From positions 23,286,001-23,350,000 of the forward strand of contig NC_080574.1 in assembly GCF_029962835.1 (NCBI RefSeq): a stretch of 64,000 nt of DNA, written 5' to 3'. A model generated the notes under the pieces. That model was not told where the DNA came from and did no database searches. It worked only from the letters and a program-made list of their open reading frames with translations. Both the position numbers and the translations under genes were made by a program. Positions 23,601 to 38,350 of this stretch are shown piece by piece. The stretch's first letter is position 1. Each line of letters begins with the position of its first letter. This DNA is from Magnolia sinica. Lineage: Eukaryota > Streptophyta > Magnoliopsida > Magnoliales > Magnoliaceae.

Positions 23601-26600
23601 AGTCCAAAATTTGAACATGTTGGCCTTGTAGTGGGTTGTGGGCCCAGGTGGGCCGTGTGCTTGCATCACAAAGGTGGGACTCACATGATCGGAGTGTAAA
23701 TCATTGATGGCATTGTTTGTAGTAAGGTCAATATAGATATTCCATTTCCCTTGCTATTGATTGGACGACTACACCTGATCACAATGTTTTTGATAGGGAT
23801 TGGCAAACAAGGTTGGGGACCACGTGATGGGCGATATAGATCAATGATCAAACTGTTTGGAACATGATCAATATAGACTGTGCATTTCTCAAGGCATTGA
23901 TTGGACAGTTAGGTTCATCTGACCAAAGTTGATTATTTTAAGAATGATGGGCAGTCAAGGGTGGGACCTACATGATGGATGGTACAGATCAATGATCAGA
24001 TCTTTTTTAGTATCATCAATATGGACCATCCATTTCCCTAAGCATTAATTGGAAGAGAATGATTATTCGACTAAAGTGATTTTCTAAGCATATGAGCAAT
24101 CAAAGCGGGACCCAAATGTCGGATGTTCTAGATCAATGATTAGACCACTTGTAGTATGACGAGGAGGGTGTTGCATGTGCCAAAGGGGAGTTCACATTAG
24201 GCATGCATGTGAAAATTGGGTCTGCCCATATGCATGTCCCTAGCATGGAGTTTTACTGTCTTGGAAACCACACTCGTCTGCCAATCCTGTTCATTTGATT
24301 TGTTGCCATCGAAGTGATGGTGGAAAAACTGTTAACGGTAAAGCATGCGTTGGGATAAACTGTAGAAAAAAAGAATGGATATGATTGTGTTGTGTTTTCT
24401 TTAAAAACATAACTCATCCATCCTGGTGTCGGTATATGGGTGGACCCAATTGATACATCACATTGCCATGTGTTGGGTGGAGAGATCTTCCCTTGCCTTC
24501 TGTGGTGTAGGATGCTTGACACAATGCTTTCCACATGTATTTGGGCTTTCAGTTCCAACTAGTGAGACCCATTTTTTTTGGAGATTGTTTCCATTTTTCT
24601 GATATTTGCAGCCATGAATGAACTGGGCCTTAAAATTGTCATCAAAATGATGATTGTACCTGAGTTAACGGTGTATGTGTGGCAAACCATTGTGGCCATT
24701 CAATTTTAACCATGTGTTTCCAAGGCATTGATCAAATGGTTAGGATCTGATGATGAGGGCTGCAAATGTTTGATGGTTACCATTGCTTAAGGTGGGCCCA
24801 CATATGTTGTAGATGGGTGTGTGTCAAAGATCACAATCAATGTGCACACACTTGTCAAGGCTCCCACTTTTACTACACTAGAGTGCACTCACAGACTGTC
24901 ATTTAACTAAAAGTGCACACTCTTTTCACGTAGCATAGGTAAGTGTGGACTATGGAGTGTTAATTTTCCTAGGCATTGGATGGATGGTTATGATTATCCA
25001 ACAAAAGTATTTTTTGAGAGGGATGGGCAGTCAAGGGTGGCACCCACTTGATGGATGGTCTAAGTTAATGATCAGACCATTTTCCTAATCATCTCGTTTA
25101 GGAAAATGGACAGTAAATATTGATCAATATGGTCTGTTCATTTCCCTATACATTGAATGGAGGATAATTTGAAAAATGTGAATTTTTTTTTTTTTTTAAC
25201 AGTGAGGGAAGATTGAGGGTGGGACCCATATGATGTATGGTCTAGATCAATGATTATACTGTTTGTAGAAATGCCAATATGAGTTGTTCATTTTCATGGC
25301 TATTGAGGATCATCGGATGAGTGATTTTTTAACATTGATGGGCAATGGATGGTCCAGATCAGTGATTGGATCATTTTCTATTATGATCATGTGATTTCCA
25401 ACTTATATTTTAACCTAGAGCATTACAATTCCTGGAATGACAATGTCCTACAGAGGATGTGATCCAAACAGATAAATCATAATTCTTAGCAATGAGCCAA
25501 TGACAATGCCCAGGTATTTCAATTCATAGTAATTGTAATATCCAGATATCCAGATGTATCGCAACTACCCCTTGAGGAAATTTGGCTTGAGTGTTAACAT
25601 CTTTCAAAAGAATGCACATATCCAAGGTATACCAAAATGATTATGTAATGGCCATTACGTATCAGTAACAGTGGTAACTGTTACGGGGTCATAATGGCCA
25701 AAATAGTTCTTTAAAAAGCATAAAAAACCAGTGACGGCCGTTATGGCCAATGTTACCATGATGGAATACCTTGCACATATCATGGCTAGTGCGGCTTAAC
25801 TTTGAGTTTGGTTATGTATTTTTGGTGATCTGTAGCTCATTTAGAAAATCTTTATTTGATTTACAATGATTGTTTCTACTTCTGTTGCGAGATTAGATCA
25901 TTTTGGCCTTAAAGGTTGCCTTAAAGTTAGAGACAGATTTAGCAACAAATTTTATGTTTTTGTCTTTGGGTTTTAGTGGTAGTTTTGATATTATTAAATT
26001 ATTTGTTGTTACTTGTTAGGAATAAAAATCATTGTGATCATCATTGCCTTATCCCAGTCCTATGGGTTTGGCCTTTATGAATCGTTTTTATTGGTAAATA
26101 AGAGTCCAGGTCGCAATCATAAGAATACGACACCTAAAGAGAATCAGAGAATCCCATTAAGTAGGGGCAGTTTGGTTCCATACCCAGCAAAATCCTACCT
26201 TCTACTAAAACCAACAAACTCCAAGCAGAACAATGCCCGAGCATCCGCCTTTTACTTTGTAAGATCTTGTTCACATTAGCAGATTTATACCAAAAAGTTC
26301 AATCACTCTGGTCTTTCCAAATGGATCAATCTGGAAATTTCAGGCCTCCGTTTGATTAGCAAAGCCCGAGCTACAGCGAATTGCTTGAAGCACTACCACT
26401 ATACTGTGGCAAGGGAAGATTGTTTGCCCCCACCCAAGTTGTCTACCCTTGCACTACAGGCTCAAACCCTCCACCAACTTCTCATTCCCTAGACGATGCT
26501 ACAACCATCAACAGTTTCTTTTTGCCCATCCTTAAATGATTGGTTGTCAATATAACTTTACTACTGGCCATCCAAACCATCAACAGTTTCTTTTTGCCCA

Positions 26601-29600
26601 TCCTTAAATGATTGGTTGTCAATATGACTTTACCACTGGCCATCCATCCAAACACGATTTCCCTCCAAACTGACTGAATCCAACTTAAGTGTTTGTTTTT
26701 GCCCTCCCACCCCTCAAATAAACATAATGAGATTACTGAGAAGCACCTGATGGGTTCCATTTCCACTCTCTTATCTTATCCCTTCCATTCTTGGTGAAAG
26801 TTACATTTTACGGAATTCTCGTGGTTGGCTTTACGAACCTTGTTTTGCCAATCATGTTCAAAGTAGGATTTCTGATGATTGCTTGGTAAGAGTTGAATGA
26901 TTGTCTGCCCACTGGACGTCAACCTTACCTGGGCTTGACCAACTGACATCCAGTTGAAGACCTAATTGTGTTTTATATAAACTGACCAAATCTAACTTAA
27001 AGTGTTTGTTTACGCCCCTACCCCCCTTCAAATACACATAACAAGGAATTACTGAGAAACACCCGGCAGGTTCCAGTTTCACTTTCTTATCCCTTCCATT
27101 CTAGCTGTAAGTTAAATCTTAAAGAATTCTTATAGTTGGTTTTACAAACCTTGTTTTCCCAATCATGTTCAAAATAGGATTTCTGATGATTACTTGGCAA
27201 TAGTTGAATGATCTTCTCCGCCGGACGTCAACCTTACCTAGGCTTTGGACCAAGACATCCAGTTGAAGTTCCAATTATGTTTCATATGTTTCACAAAAGC
27301 CCCTGGGAACTTGAAAAATTCAATTTGTCCCAAAATATTTAATTGGGCTGAAATTTGAAGCATATGTTCATGCTAATTTATATGTTTAGAAAACGAGGAG
27401 GAAATGGACTTGAGATGGCATTGTAGTGATCATTTTTCACAGAAGTCAACTTTATAAATTGTTTGAAGGACATCCTTAAAGTTATTTGACCACAATCATT
27501 TTGATGTTGTAAAGCAAACAATTTTGTGGATAGCTTTGCTGGGGAGGGAATTCCCTTTAGCTTAGCTTCTGTCTCCAACATTCTCTATCCGTATAGTGGT
27601 AAGAGAAGCAGGGGAAGGAGGAGGTAAGTATGGATAAATAGAAAAGAGCAGGTAAGCTTCTTAAATCTTTCTCCAAGGTAGTTATCATATATTTCTTAAA
27701 GCTATGCATGTTTTTAGTTTTCATGTTATTTATATATAGTCATTCCCATGTTACTAAGTGTTTCCCTTACAAATGAACTATTGAATATTTGAACTTCTAT
27801 GTTAACGTGGTGAGATGAGTTTCTTCTACATCTGCTTGTCAAGGAATTTTTTCTGGGCAAAATCCAACTTATAAAGTGACAAGTGTAAATTTTTTTTTTC
27901 TCAATGTGTTTGCAGGAAAAAGAAAGACAGGTTCATCTCATTCGTAGTCTATTCCACCGCCAGTTGTCAGTTCCACTTGCCGACTCTAAATCAACGGTTC
28001 TAGCCTACAAGCTATGGGAAACTGAACAAGGAAATGTAAATGATGTAAACTCTGATGACTTGGATGGGGTTCCATCCCATGTTACCTCGGCATATCAAAA
28101 GGCTGTGCAGATGTATAATGCCCGTGTTAATTATGAGGATCAACTTTGTAATCCTGATGCATCTGATGTGGATAAGCTTCAGCAATTTATGGTATAGTTC
28201 ATATGTGGCATATGAATTAGAAATGTTAGAAATGATATAGTTAATCTCTCTCAGGAGCAGCTTCACTTTCTGAATAATTTTAATATGGATGCTTAATCTT
28301 TTGGTTTATTCCTTTCTCTTTTTAATGTTTCATTCTTTTTGACTTATGACTATCAGGATAGGTGCCATTTTCTATTTATTTTTTTCTCCTTTTCCTTCTT
28401 CAAGTCCCTCTGTCCAATCTCTGTTATTCCATGTCTGTATGTGTGTATGAAATTTTTTGAAACACACACACACACACAAACATTTATAAGATAAACATGT
28501 AAGTTGTAACAATTTTGCAACACATGGTCTACGGAAAATTTGATTTTAAAAAATTGAGTTTTCAAAATGCTATCACTTAAACCTACAAGCCTGAAGTACC
28601 ACCACGCATGCATGGACGTGCACACACACACACACCATATATTTCTTCCCAAAACACCCTAAAAAAATGCAATAGGGAAACTGTCTGGCCCTAAAGCCTT
28701 ATCCTTCCACCATTTGATTCAATGCCTCCACCTCCTTTTTCCTAGTTGACCTTTTGAGGAAATCATCTTCTTCGCTATTTTGGTTAAATGCTAAATTCAC
28801 TAAGTTTGGGTGTCTCCAATAATATCCCGTGTATTAATTATGATACAATTCAACAATCACATAACAGATCTAATGCTGCCTATCTCTACCCCATCAACAT
28901 CATGGCTTTGGATATAGTTGACCCTTCACCAACACTAATGATTCATCGTCATAATCATCTAAGCCTTATCCCAATTAATTCGTGTTCACTAGCACTAATG
29001 ATTCTATTGAAGAATTTTGTGTTCTTGCCCCCTCTTTATGGCAAAGCGTTTGGGGCCTCTGTTGCCACATAATTTCCACCTCCTTAGCCTTCCTCTTGAA
29101 TTGATCCCATAGTTTCTATCTTTTGGTGTATCCTCCTCTGATAGCCACATCCTTCCTGTTAATCTATTGAATGTTATTAAGGATCTTGATGTTACTTACT
29201 CCATCATCAAATTAATTTTCATTCCTTGATTTTAAATTTAAGGAATTTGAGTTTCAATGCAAGCCTCCGATCAATGGCGTTGCTTATTCCCTTGATAGGG
29301 GAGCTATGCCTCGCCCCTCTCCTTGTAAGTTTGTATTGGAAATTCTTATCCATTTCCTTGATGGATTTTTGTAGCTTTTAGCAGTGCAAACTTTTCTTCT
29401 AATAAAATTTTTATTTGATAAAAAAGAAAGCCTCTCCAGATGCCAGCTCTCCCTCCCCTAATCGAAGGATCCCCGCCATTTTTTTAACATTTCGCACGAT
29501 GCCTTCCAGTTCGAGTCACATTGTTTTCGACTAATGGAGTTGGATCCTAGGGATCCGACATAAAATATAGGAGAATGGGATAGGGATTAAAAGAGTCAAG

Positions 29601-32600
29601 GTACCACACTTTCCATGACTTTTGGGTAGTGGGCTTCCCGATCTCACTATAAGATTTGGATGTCGATGTCACTATTGTCACTATTGTCTTCCGTGAAGTA
29701 GATTTAGATATGGTGAACAAGTTAAGGATGGTGATTACTTGTTTTGAGGTGGTTTTAGGGCTGAGGCCGAACATTAGGTATTTGGAGAGGGCAATATGGC
29801 TTTGCCGGGGAAATGGTGTTGGTGATTCGGGACTGAGAAAAACTTGATGTGGAGGCATATAATTGCAGCTGAATATGGCTATGAGGAAGGGGGTTGGTGG
29901 GCAAGGGAGTCTTCTTTATATAGAGCATCTTCAATATGGAAATGTGTAGCAAGCGTGAAGGCTAAATTTCAAGGGGTTGGGTTTTCTCTTGGAAATGGGG
30001 AGTGGATTAGATTCTGGAAGGATGTGTGGGTGGGTGAGATTCCCCTCCTATTCTCGTTCCTTCGTTTGACTCATCTAGAGGTGGAGTGTGACATAGTGGT
30101 CTTTAGATGTTTCTTGGAAAAAGGGGGGCGGCTCCTTATTGAAGGGATTTAAACGAAGAGGAAATTGAAGACCTAGCTATTCTTCTGGACATGATCCATC
30201 TCTCTACTCCTTTACTGGGGGTGAGGGACAAAATGGTGTGGCGCAAGGAGAGCTCCGGTTGCTTCTCGATTTGGACTTTCTACAAGATGCTCAGGTGTCC
30301 TATGGAGGAATTAAATGTCGCCCCAACTTCTCTTGTCCTGCACTATGGGGCCTCATTGAAAGTGGCGACCTTTGTGTGGCTACTTGGGATGAAACATGTC
30401 CTGACTATTGATAGTCTCTAGAAAAGGGCGATGGTGATCCTGAATGTTCGCATCATGTGTATGGAAAATGCTAAATCAGTGGATCTTTTTTTATTCATTG
30501 TCCTTTTGTTCAATCAGTATGGGCCAGCCTTCCAACTCATTTTTTATGGCATGGGCAATGTTGGAATCTATTGCAAGTTTGCTTATTCAATGGCACAGGT
30601 GTAGCTTGGGAATCAGGAGAGGGTGGTTGGAGATTAATCTTACTAGCTGTTCTATGAACCATTTGGGGGTGAGAGAAATGAGAGATCTTTCAACAACATA
30701 ACCAACTCAGTGCTACAAGTAGTGTGGAGGGTGAAAGTTTGTTTGGCAGAATCCTTATCTTGTATAGATTCTTTAAAGGATTGTAATCGTGTTCTTTGAA
30801 TGGGTTGTCTTTTTGGTGCGCCATTGATGCAGGACACATGATTTAATCTAATCATGCAACATGGAGAATGTGAAAGGGTCCATAAAGTAATTCAATTAAC
30901 AAAAGATGCTAACCCGCCACGTAATTAAGAGTAAATAATAGGAAATAAAATCTGATTTAACCTAAATCACATGCCCGCATGCTAAGAAATCACATAAATT
31001 ATTTAAAACTAGGCCTGATAGAAGGATATAACTTCCGATTTAGCATAGGCACGTTCCACACTCAAGGGGCTGACTTGTAGGTTCTATGATTAGGGTTAGG
31101 AAGCGGAAAATTATGTTAATGGGAATTGAGGATTTTGGAATTAGGGTTATTTTAGAACTTGGGAAAAAGATGAAATTAGGAATAAATTGGGTGATTAAGG
31201 TTTTAGATGAATGGAAGTGAGGGATTTTGGGTCCTCAATGGTTAATTTTGGTTGGGGTTGAAGTTGGATGATGAAAAGTTGAAGAAAAAGATGATTTGAA
31301 TGGTTTTATATGGGAAGGAAAGAAGAAGTTTTTGGGAAAATACCTCTTTTAGATAGAAAGGAAGAGAGAAGGAAGATGATAGATGGAAGCCTTGCATCTC
31401 CATTGAATGCGGAATGAAATCACACCACACCCAAGCTCCAAATCACATGGAGTATTCTTCAAGCTCCCCCCCCCCCCCCTTTTTTTTCTTCAAAATAATG
31501 GCATTTGGGCTTCACCCACCCCATTTTCTATTTTATAGTTTTAGAAAAGACCTTTTACAAAAAGGTGCTATTAGATAAGATTCTCAACATAAAGACGCTT
31601 AATAAATTAAAAGCCGTTCCTAACTCCCCAATGTCAACACAAATATAAGCTATACCAAAAATAACAAAGCATGTAAATAATCTAAACAACTAAACTATTT
31701 CGTGGCTCATGGGAGTTCATGATCAAAATGTCCAATGATGATGATCCAACGGTCCAATCATCGTGTCCATTAAACTCCTGTATGCAGCCCGCATGCATAT
31801 TCCTAGTGTGAGGTCTTCAAAAATGCACGAACATGCACCTGAGGTCTTTAACGTCACTAGGAATGTGAATCGGGGCAAGTGGGCCCCATCTAATGGTGGT
31901 CTAGCCATAAAGGCACTGGCTCAACCCTCCTCTAGTATGGTGCTCGGATGTCCTCATCAGCCATCTTGGCGCGTTTTAATAAAAGTTTCAATTCCTTTCA
32001 AAAAAGAAAATCTCCAAGATTTGGAACTTATCAATTCATGTTGACATTGAACTACATAGTTATTTGTCCAAGTATAACATGCACCCCCAAGAGGTAAATT
32101 TACATAATCAAATTGAAATAATTGAAATTTGAATAGGATATGTACGTTTTTGACAATCAAACATCCAAGAGATGCCACAAAATTGATAAATAAGCCCAAA
32201 ATAAATGAATGGAGCAACACATGTTAAGGAGAAGTTGAGCAACTAATGCTAGAAAGCAGAGCAACATGCTAAGGGCCTGTTTGGATTTACATAAACCAGT
32301 GTGTTGTATTGTATCCATCTACTGTTCATGTATATGTTTGACCAAAATCGATATACATCCACATTCATGGAAGACAGTCTAGTGTTTGGATAAGATTGCT
32401 TGTTGGGTAAGTATACAAATATGTCCAAGTAGTCAATGTTTGGTGTGCCGTATAGGCCGTTACGGGGCCGTAAAGGTCGTTACGTAAAGGTAACGGTGGC
32501 AACCGTTATACGTTATGGGGTTGTAACGGTCGTAACAACTGTTATGGAAAAAAATGACCTGTAATTGCCGTTAACGGCACGTTACATATACTATAAAGGC

Positions 32601-35600
32601 CATAATAGCCCCGTAATGGTCTATTATGGGACATATAGGTTTTGCATACTTTTTAATCAACATTACGGGGTAGATAAATGTTTTTCGGAGGTTTTTTCAA
32701 TAAATAAAAAAATAAAAAAGAGAGTCCGTAACGGCCGTTATGGGGCCGTAACAACAGTTATGCCTGTATTGTAAAGGTAGCGGTGGTGGCCGTTACGGCC
32801 ACCGTTACCGTTATCGAACACCTTTCGGATACGATGTATATGGGCTACATAGTGTATATACCTTTTATATTGAGGCCAATACGAGTAGAGGTTTCCCACT
32901 GCCCGGTTTCGATGGGTTGATTGTCAGTGCTATGTGGGCCCCACAATGATGTCTGTGACGCATCCATGCCGTCCATCTATTATGTACTTGTCAGATTGTG
33001 AATTAATTAGGCCCTTGTAGCCAATCGATGCCATCCGCCCATTTATGATGGGGCGCATATAGCATCCACCATCAACAACGGATTGAGGTGAGATAGGTAA
33101 TCCGATCCACTCTCAGCTTCTACTACCTGTGGAACCCATTAGGATGTGACCCAGTGTTTTATTCCGAACATGCTCAAGTAAACGAATAGGAGGATTAGAA
33201 GTTGACAAATTGTGAGAAAATGGAAAGAAGTAGATGTTTAAAATTACAAGTTGTAGAAACGAAGAACTACTGATTGGAAAATCGATCCAATCTGATACTC
33301 AGTCGAACCAGTTCAAATGTAAGTCCCAAAAAAAAACTTGAGTTCGAAGAGGCAGGTGCGACCTAACTCCTGAGTCAGGTCATTTTTTTTAGGAGAGAAG
33401 CGCGTCGCTACAGATTCGGGAAGGAGGACACCAGTTCCTGAAGGATCTGGTTTCAGACCTCCGATCTGGGAAATGAATTCCCAAATCGTCCCGATCCAAC
33501 TCTCCGAAACGAGTTTCGTCTATAATATGAATCGCAAACCTTCGAAAGAGATTCGGAAGAGGTGACTGACCACATACAGTAGAAGGCGGACGATAGGGAG
33601 AGATGAGGGAGTAGCATGCAATGATCGTCCACAGATGCAACTTTCTTTCAGAAATCGAGTTTCTTACCCAATACTGCATCATGAGTGTGTTGTACTGCAT
33701 GATGCACAGGCAACTGACGATACTGCATCGCCATCCATTAATATTCATTCCGTGAGGTATTCGCGGAGATGGTAGACTCCGGATTTCAACTCTGTATCAA
33801 ACATAGTATATGGCATATTTCGACACTTAATACAATACAAAACAATCCCGACCGTCAATCCAAACAGGGCCTAAAGCAACCCATGCTATATAATCTTAAT
33901 AGAATTCAATCAATGATCCATGTTTTTCATCTCATTTATGGCAATATATTTAATAACCTTATATATATATAAATCTGTATTTAATCTTTATATAAATTTG
34001 TATTTAATGCTAAAAGCCAAGGACAGAATTGTATTTGCTCTTCCAGACATTCTCTAAAGAATGAAGCTAAAAACAACTAAGGATTCCAAATTAATTTTGA
34101 CTTTCATGTGCCAGCCCAGCTGTACGGCCTTGAATAGGCTATACACGCCCTACGGTTGTGTATAATTCCATAGAATAAGTATTGCATGATGCATACAACA
34201 ATTAAATACCATCCCCTTGACATAAAGGGTCCAAACTACCAAACCCTTGACATAAAAGAGTCCAAAGTACCAAACCCTATTTGGCCTGTTATATTCAAAC
34301 ATATGGTACAAATATGCTGTAGGGTTGCACATATAAGGCTTATTTCCAGCAACCTTATTTTATTTATTAAATTTTTTATTTTTAAAAGGTAATGAGAATT
34401 TGTTAAGAAGAGTGCCAAGGAAAGCTAGGGCACAGAAATCTACAACCCAAACATGAGAGGTAAATTACAACCAACAAGGGGATTTGAACAAGAGGCCCAT
34501 CCCACAACATCTAGCTTTGCCCCACTAAAAACCTCTTGCTATGACCCACACCTATTTCAAAAGCATCAATTGCTCCTCTCTCCCCAAATTGCCTATAAGC
34601 TACCATTAGGACCAACTGCCACACTGCCCTTTTTTCCTGATCCCCTCTCCATGCCAAGCCAAAAGGAGATCTCTGATAATCCTTAGCATCACCCATGAAG
34701 CTTTGAAGAGATCTAGAAACCTCTCTCATACCTTTTGCGCAAAAGGGCAATGAATGAATAGGTGATTAACTGATTATCCATCTTCCATGCATAGCATTGA
34801 AATGTTGGGTAGCACCATCGGCCTTTTTTGACGGTTAGCTATTGTCACCCTCTTCCTCTCCACTAACCACACTAAAGCTGCAACCCGGGGAGAGGTGCTA
34901 TAAAACCAAACCTTGGATGTGCAAACTCTTTTTTCTATTGAGGAGCTCCTAAGCATCTTATAGCATGAGTAGATAGAGAAGTGACCTGACTCGTCTTTCT
35001 TCCACACCATCGCATCCCTCTCCCCCAAGGACGGGTTACACCCTTGAAGACATTCCTGAAGCCTTACGAACTTGCCCACTTCCCCGTCTAACAAATTCCT
35101 ACGACAAGGGGGAGACCAAGTAACTATGTCTGTACATAAAGAGAAACATCGAGCAATCAAAATATATTTTTCTGGTGAAAGGCGGGCTAACCTTGGAAAC
35201 TCATGCCGGGGCGAATTCTCCCCAGGCCACACATCTTCCTAGAAGCGAATTCTCTTCCCATCACCAAGAGAAAAAGCTACTCCCTTCCCCAAACTTAATT
35301 GCCATGCTAGAAACTGCCTTCCACAACCTTGATGCCCTATATAGTGAGGAATCCTAAACCCAACGTCCCCCTTCCTGATATCTGTACTTGCTTCCAATTA
35401 CCTCTCCGCAAGCTCCGTTCTTCCGATCCAAACCTCCACAGCCATTTCCCAAGCAGCGCAAGGTTCATCTTTTCCAGGTCTCTTACCTACCCCCCCTCTG
35501 CATGTCTTGCAAACCTCTTCCCATGTCAACAAGTGAAAATTTTGCTTCACTTCTGAGCCACGCAGTAGAAGTCCTGCCTCAACCTCTCTAATCTATCCAA

Positions 35601-38166
35601 GATAGACTTTGGACACCTAAAGATGGACATGAAATACAACGACAGATTTGACAAAGCTGCTTTAATTAACGTTAGCCGGCTGCTGAAGGAGAGATACCGA
35701 CTCTTCCATCTTGGAAACTTCCTTGCAACCCTTTCTACTACCTCATCTCATAGGTGCTTTGCCGGTTTTCCAATACTTAATGGTAGACCGAGATACGTCA
35801 AGGGGAAGGACCCCGCGTCACACCTAAAGACTTCCACCAATCTCCCCACCTCTTCCTTGGACATGCGCACACCTAGAAGCTCATTCTTCATGATATTAAC
35901 CTTCAATCCCGTGACCACTTCAAAATATCTCACAATCTTCCTCAAGTTATCCACCATATCAACCTCAACACCGCGAAAGTGGATGGTATCATCAGCGAAC
36001 TGAAGATGAGAAATCTAAAGACCAGTGTTTTCCACCCTAAGCCCACGCCAACAACTGGTTTATATCCGTGGACATTTAAGTTAATGCCACTCTAAACTTG
36101 TATTTCAACTAGATCTCTTCATAGAATAGCCACCTAAGTACTGCTAGGCAAACATGTAGCTGTACATGCTGTTTGATTGCTATGCATGCCGTAAATCATG
36201 CATATGGGTGATATATTGGAGCTAATCATGCAGTCCAATTGGTTCCTGACTTTGGACTATTCGAAGGATTTGTGGGCCCCACAATCCAATGGTGACTTTC
36301 AGAACACCATTGGTCACTTACTCACTTGTGTCGTCAAGATTGACCTTTAACATGGGATGTGTGAGTTGGGTGCATTAATGTTTGTGAAGCTGTCAGACCA
36401 CAGTAGAGTATTTGTGAAGCTCTCAAACCACAAGACACCACTCCAAACTTCGTGTCACTCCAATGATCAATCCGATGGTTGATAGTACACCACTGACCGC
36501 ACCTCAACGACAGCACAAGCTAGATGAAAGTCTGAATGATAGATCACCCTTAAGGACAACAAACCAATCCTCTGGGAGGCGAACACAGATCATGAGTAGC
36601 CAATAATCTTTAGGGGAAAAAATTGCTCCTAAATGATGATAATCAACTTCTAGATACAAAGCGTAGCATCTAGAAGCCAAAACCCACCATCCAATAGGCA
36701 TAGCACCCACATAATGGGCCATAATAAATCGAGCGATAAAGAATGATTTAATCTTCAGTTGGTATGAATTGTATGGCTTTCACCATATTGTTTATTCTTT
36801 TAGTTGCTTGGAACTTAGGGCCATTCCTTTATTGCAGAACTACATAAAATTTGAAGAGTCTTCTGGTGATCCAGCTCGTGTTCAGATTCTGTATGAACGT
36901 GCTGTTGCAGAATTTCCAGTATCAAGTGATCTCTGGCTTCGTTATACTCATTACTTGGACAAAACTTTGAAGGTTTTATCTGCACCTTTTCTGACGTGAC
37001 TTGTTGGAGTCAAATAATGGACTGTATTGGAGCTGATACTTCTTTTATTTCAGGTTCCTAATGTTTTGAGGGGTGTCTATTCAAGGGCCACCAGAAACTG
37101 TCCCTGGATTGGAGAACTTTGGGTCCGTTACATGCTTTCCTTGGAGCGTGTCGGTGCTCCAGAGAAAGAGTTGTCTGCTGTATGTTTCAGTGCCATCTTT
37201 TTTTTCCTCTTTTAAAATTTCCTTTTATTTGAAATAGAGTATACATCTATTTTGAATTGATTAGAGTGTAGCTTGTTTGTCTTACTTCCGAATGATTCTG
37301 AATGTTGACTAATGATTCTGAATATTGACCAAGTCTTTGGTTGTTTAACTGTGTCCTGTAGTTGTTGTCCCTTGATTGCTTGGGTATGCTAATATTTGAT
37401 GCTTAGGTGTTCTTCTGTTTTTATCAAATTTTAGTTGTGGAATGGTCACTTTGAACTATTTCTTTGTGTTAGTCACAATTTAGATTGTTGCAAAGCAGGT
37501 TAAAATGTAAATTTTGAAATATCAAAGGATTCATTCTCATCATCATGAAAGAAGAGGGCATATCTTATCAATGGGAGGAAATAATGGCAATCTCTGTTGA
37601 CGTGTTTATAAAATATATATTAATTGGAAAATAAGTATGCAAGAAAAAAAATGGATACAATAGATGACAGATGGATAGTCTATTGAAATTCTCGAAAGAT
37701 GGAAGTGTAAAAGTTATTTTTATTAATTAATAATTGATTCCCATCTAGATATATAATAAAATCTGAATGGTTGAAATCTTACCTTAGGATTGTGTGCTCT
37801 TAATGCAAAGAGTTGATGCTGTTCCTTTTGAGATTGAGAAGGCATCTCCTGAATCTTGATCTATCCCAATAAAAGAGTAGGACCAAAGCCACCAAATCTC
37901 TACACTAAGGGCTGTAGGGAACTTAGTTGCAGCCTTGCAGGGCCCTTCTAACTAGGTGCCACTCTTACCTCAAACTCTTGCTCTTGCTCCCACTTCCTAC
38001 CTATTTGTACTCGCTTATATTTTGAAACAAATGCTTCCCCATTCTAACACCTGAATGTGTTGCCGCTTTGCTTCGTGCATATATATAGTAGAGAATGGTT
38101 AGAAGAAGGTGAGTTGTTGATCAAATGGGTCACTTAAAGGAGATGGGAAGAGATAAGAGGATGAGA

Positions 38167-38201
<35 letters not shown>

Positions 38202-38313
38202 GCCTCCCCCCCTCTTGCTAAGTCTCTTCTCTGTCTAGGCATTGGGATGTCCAAACATGGGGAGATGGGAAAGCTTTTGGCTCATGGTCATATTCCCCAC
38301 TTTGGGAATTGGA

Positions 38314-38350
<37 letters not shown>

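Larger units (their letters stand above)
20195..23668 (-). mobile_element. Short LTR retrotransposon with nested insertions (intron 4)
   Basis: LTRs at 20195-21652 and 23108-23668 begin tggtgcaa and end ca. The 5-bp target duplication caaag is perfect (20190-20194, 23669-23673). The minus-strand gag-like ORFs and a weak iMet-like primer-binding site next to 23108 give a minus orientation. The left LTR is swollen by a hAT MITE (20272-20828) and a LINE fragment (21054-21426). The interior holds a Tourist-like MITE (21993-22646). No protease, integrase or reverse transcriptase is present, so it is non-autonomous. Confidence 0.9.

Noticed and set aside
28353..28652. ORF with repeated Cys-Val residues
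   Set aside because: Product of CA/TG dinucleotide tracts.
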